DNA of 16,325 nucleotides. It comes from Acidobacteriaceae bacterium. Its GTDB lineage: Bacteria; Acidobacteriota; Terriglobia; Bryobacterales; Bryobacteraceae. A program made the position numbers and the translations under genes. Shown piece by piece: positions 14,487-16,325 of this stretch (positions within the stretch are counted from its first letter, which is position 1; each line of letters begins with the position of its first letter). A model generated the notes under the pieces. That model was given only the letters and a program-made list of their open reading frames with translations. It did not search any database and was not told where the DNA came from. Location of the stretch: assembly GCA_019239585.1 (NCBI GenBank), contig JAFAZU010000680.1, positions 1 through 16,325 on the forward strand, read 5' to 3'.

Positions 14487-15077
14487 TCATACGGATCGCA
14501 ACTCCGCGAGGACAGCTTTGGCGCGTTGCCTGATTATGACAACAGCCCACACCGTCACCAGGACGCCAGCCAGGTTCAGAAATAACTTTATCGCCGTCGG
14601 TAAACCGCTTTCGGACAATATCTGTCCAGCAATTCCGCAATAAACGAAAAGCACCACCTGCGGCGTCACACCCACAATGGAGGCGGTCATGAAAGACACC
14701 AGTCCGATCCGGCTCAGGCCAAAAAAATAGTTGAGCAAACACCCTGGGATTGGCGAGCAGAGGCGCAAAAGCACGATCAACCGCCAGCCTTCGAGGTCCA
14801 CGGCACGCATGATCGCGCTTGCGGAAGGTGAATTCACGAGCATGCGGGCAATCCGTTCGCGCAGAAGATAGCGAGCGATCAGCAATGCGAGAGCCGAGCC
14901 GAGCGCCCCGCCCACAAGCGCGAGGGGGATTGCGCGGTATCCGAAAAGATAACCCCCAAAAATGCACAGCAATGGTCGCGGAATGAGGACAAAAGATGAA
15001 ACAAGGAAAAGTAGAAGAAAACCGGGGGCGCCGATGCTGCCGAATTTCTCAAAGACCTGATGTAAAGCTTCGTTCAT
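14487..15077 (-). CDS. TVP38/TMEM64 (VTT/DedA-like) membrane protein
   Basis: The product is a 196-residue integral membrane protein with about five hydrophobic segments (20-40, 48-70, 100-120, 125-150, 160-182). The family core is visible: IPRPLLCIFGGYLFGY (32-47), GGALGSALALLIARYLL (56-72), LRLCSPIPGCLLNYFFGLS (104-122) and a following GVTPQ (136-140). VTT-domain proteins are linked to lipid scrambling or to undecaprenyl-phosphate and phospholipid transport, so a role in recycling or flipping the lipid carrier of the locus is possible but unproven. The frame extends to a TTG at 15119; ATG at 15077 was preferred because it removes a polar N-terminal extension with no membrane character. No strong ribosome site is seen. 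It is the only gene on the minus strand in the window. Confidence 0.88.
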   Translation of the reverse strand: MNEALHQVFEKFGSIGAPGFLLLFLVSSFVLIPRPLLCIFGGYLFGYRAIPLALVGGALGSALALLIARYLLRERIARMLVNSPSASAIMRAVDLEGWRLIVLLRLCSPIPGCLLNYFFGLSRIGLVSFMTASIVGVTPQVVLFVYCGIAGQILSESGLPTAIKLFLNLAGVLVTVWAVVIIRQRAKAVLAELRSV

Positions 15078-15423
15078 TCCAGCATTCCATTTTCGCTCAC
15101 TTTGCCGTTCGCACGGCAAATGGCTCAGGCGTCGTCCCTCACAACACCATTGTGGCCCTACTTCGCCGCGCGAAGGAATTCAATATGTCCTCTTTCCGGT
15201 CCCGGAATCGCGCTTTTAACTTCGCGAAGAGCACAAACCAGTGACCCATCGCGCATTGAGCGTCGACGCGACCGGTCCGGTAAGCACCTTTATTTTGAGA
15301 GTGAACAATGCGATTTGGCTGATGAACGCACTGGTATACATGGCTTGTTGCAATTGAGGATGCTGGCGCGACAGACATTGTGCTGTCTTGCGGACCCGAA
15401 GCAAGGAAGCGGAATTCGCAGAA
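15078..15423. other. Divergent intergenic region
   Basis: These 346 bases separate the minus-strand VTT gene from the plus-strand methyltransferase and should hold both promoters. Several short perfect inverted repeats cluster at 15161-15281. TGGTATACA at 15332-15340 resembles an extended -10 box for the downstream plus gene, but no good -35 lies upstream. A 46-codon plus-strand stretch ending at 15357 (with IWLMNALVYMACC near its end) is hydrophobic and could be a gene remnant. A longer open frame from 15102 is read through the methyltransferase in another frame and was not accepted. Confidence 0.45.
15161..15281. repeat. Cluster of short perfect inverted repeats
   Basis: Five dyads are visible by eye: CTTCGC-CGC-GCGAAG (15161-15175), TTCCGG-TC-CCGGAA (15194-15207), CTTCGCGAAG (15220-15229), GCGTCGACGC (15260-15269) and ACCGG-T-CCGGT (15271-15281). 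The first and third share the CTTCGC/GCGAAG arms. They may be protein-binding sites; none is followed by a T-run, so they do not look like terminators. Confidence 0.5.
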
Positions 15424-16014
15424 ATGTTCGACCCCACAGCTCCCAAATCATCGCTCGGTCGAGCTCGGCAAACGGCCGATCTAATGAGAGCTCGCTCCTC
15501 CGACGTGGTGAGGTGGGCGGATGTTACCAGCTTGGCACGATCGTGGAGCCTACGAGCGGAGCGCGCAGGAGCCCATATACCAGGCGGTTCACGCGTGCTG
15601 GATCTTGGCGCGGGTAATATGGACCTGCAAAATCACTTACCGTTGGGTTGCACCTACATTCCGGCTGATATCGTCTCTCGATGCGAGGGATGTCTGGTCG
15701 TCGATCTGAACGCGGGGGAGTTTCCTGACGTTGAGGCGGATTGTGTCACCCTCCTCGGTGTTCTGGAATATCTCCACTCCCCTGAGGAGACGTTGCGCAA
15801 GGCCCGTGAGCGTGTCGGCCGCCTCATATTTAGCTACGCTGCTTATTGGCACGGACGGACGGATTATCGACGAGGAATGGGATGGGTGAACGACTTCCGG
15901 CGCGCCGATCTTGAAGCTATGCTTGCACGTTTAGGCTGGCGCATTGATGTCGTTCAAAACCTGAAACTGCGCTGGCGTACTCGCGAATACCTTATCGCGT
16001 GCTCGCTCACGTAG
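15424..16014 (+). CDS. Class I SAM-dependent methyltransferase (6 of 6), short
   Basis: The product is 196 residues. After an N-terminal helix region with RWADVTSLARSWSLRAERAG (30-49) come SAM motif I RVLDLGAGNMDLQNHLP (57-73), YIPADIV (78-84), VVDLNAGEFPD (92-102) and CVTLLGVLEYLHSPEETL (107-124), then FSYAAYW (136-142) and WVNDFRRADLEAMLARLGWR (154-173). The VLDLGAGNM, DLN and GVLEYL pattern is typical of a subgroup of short glycan-locus methyltransferases related to MetW-like proteins. The usual PGG loop after motif III is replaced by ERVGRLIFSY. The frame extends to TTG 15388; ATG 15424 was preferred because GGAA at 15411-15414 sits 9 bases upstream and the domain is complete without the extra 12 residues. 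It is separated from the main block by the minus-strand gene and so has its own promoter. Confidence 0.85.
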   Translation: MFDPTAPKSSLGRARQTADLMRARSSDVVRWADVTSLARSWSLRAERAGAHIPGGSRVLDLGAGNMDLQNHLPLGCTYIPADIVSRCEGCLVVDLNAGEFPDVEADCVTLLGVLEYLHSPEETLRKARERVGRLIFSYAAYWHGRTDYRRGMGWVNDFRRADLEAMLARLGWRIDVVQNLKLRWRTREYLIACSLT

Positions 16015-16070
16015 AACATTTTCAAATTTCTTGAACTGCGAACGCCGCGCGGACGCCGGGCGCGGCCGTC

Positions 16071-16247
16071 ATGTCTGAGCGCCGCACCTTCAGCCTTGGC
16101 TTTTCCAACATCGCGGCTGATCGCAACGAGTGTCTCATCGAAGAGCTGAAGGCCATCTTCGCCAAAGCGGAAGTAGAAAGGGTTCTGCACGAAACGCGAG
16201 CTCTACGGGTCATCGAGGCTATAGCCCAGACAGATCGGAAGAAATGA
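16071..16247 (+). CDS. Small hypothetical protein, 58 residues
   Basis: The frame runs from ATG 16071 to TGA 16245-16247, after an in-frame TGA at 16032. The product starts MSERRTFSLGFSNIAADRNE and ends IAQTDRKK; it is charged and looks helical, with no membrane segment. By hand count 37 of 58 third codon positions are G or C, in line with coding sequence here. No good ribosome site precedes it and no family is recognised. It may be a small gene, the remnant of a larger one, or chance; opposite-strand frames across it are no better supported. Confidence 0.4.
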   Translation: MSERRTFSLGFSNIAADRNECLIEELKAIFAKAEVERVLHETRALRVIEAIAQTDRKK

Positions 16248-16325
16248 CCGACCAGGGCACAGTAGTAACATTTATACAAAACTGAAGGCTATTATGACCT
16301 GGTGCTGACCATGACCATTACCACC
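16248..16325 (+). other. Intergenic end of window
   Basis: These 78 bases are AT-richer than the genes. TATTAT at 16290-16295 could be a -10 box but lacks a good -35. ATG at 16311, with an in-frame GTG at 16302, begins an open frame (MTITT) that runs off the edge; no suitably spaced ribosome site supports it. Confidence 0.3.

Noticed and set aside
15332..15340. Extended -10 box TGGTATACA before the sixth methyltransferase
   Set aside because: No acceptable -35 lies 15-18 bases upstream; kept only as a note in the intergenic entry.
15102..15617. 171-codon plus-strand frame across the divergent region
   Set aside because: It overlaps the methyltransferase gene in another frame, including SAM motif I, and is rich in Arg and Ser like typical shadow frames.
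16232..16242. AGATCGGAAGA, identical to the first 11 bases of a common sequencing adapter
   Set aside because: The match breaks at the next base and the surrounding frame continues normally, so it is most likely chance and not adapter contamination.
16302..16325. Possible start of a further gene (GTG 16302 or ATG 16311, MTITT)
   Set aside because: Only a few codons are visible and GAAGG at 16284-16288 is too far upstream to serve as a ribosome site.
1..16325. tRNA, rRNA, CRISPR array, insertion sequence or phage attachment site
   Set aside because: I looked for clover-leaf-like blocks, regularly spaced direct repeats, transposase motifs and long terminal inverted repeats and saw none.

Overview
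The window is one densely packed piece of a surface-glycan (O-antigen, capsule or exopolysaccharide type) biosynthesis locus from a bacterium, most likely an alphaproteobacterium. The reasons are moderately high GC, frequent TTG and GTG starts, very tight gene packing with ATGA/GTGA stop-start overlaps, and the protein families. No rRNA, tRNA, CRISPR array, transposase or phage gene was seen, so the taxonomic guess rests on style and family content only. Exact genus cannot be read from this sequence.

Layout. (1) Positions 1-36 look like the last codons of an upstream gene. (2) 52-3903, plus strand, three coupled genes: an unrecognised polytopic membrane protein, a GT4-type glycosyltransferase, and a polysaccharide pyruvyl transferase family protein. 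(3) A 133-base gap. (4) 4037-14343, plus strand, nine genes separated by at most 37 bases or overlapping. In order they are a SAM methyltransferase, a flippase-like LPG-synthase-TM family membrane protein, a methyltransferase, a large membrane protein, a methyltransferase, a GtrB/ArnC-like polyprenyl-phosphate glycosyltransferase, an AsnB-type amidotransferase, a methyltransferase, and a Trm112-headed methyltransferase. (5) 14344-14486, a short gap with a possible gene remnant. (6) 14487-15077, minus strand, a TVP38/TMEM64 (VTT domain) membrane protein. (7) 15078-15423, a palindrome-rich divergent intergenic region. (8) 15424-16014, plus strand, a sixth methyltransferase. (9) A 58-residue hypothetical ORF, then the window edge.

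How the genes may work together (inference). The GT4 enzyme would add sugars on the cytoplasmic side and the pyruvyl transferase homologue may add a ketal. Six different methyltransferases could O- or N-methylate sugars or cap the chain, and the AsnB homologue could amidate a carboxylate such as a uronic acid. The GtrB-like enzyme would make an undecaprenyl-phosphate-linked sugar. The polytopic proteins at 5010, 6801 and 52 are candidates for moving that lipid-linked sugar across the membrane and transferring it outside. No Wzx, Wzy, ABC exporter or nucleotide-sugar synthesis gene is in the window, so the polymerisation and export class is unknown. The strongest unusual signal is the alternation of methyltransferases with membrane or sugar-transfer genes inside one apparently coupled operon.
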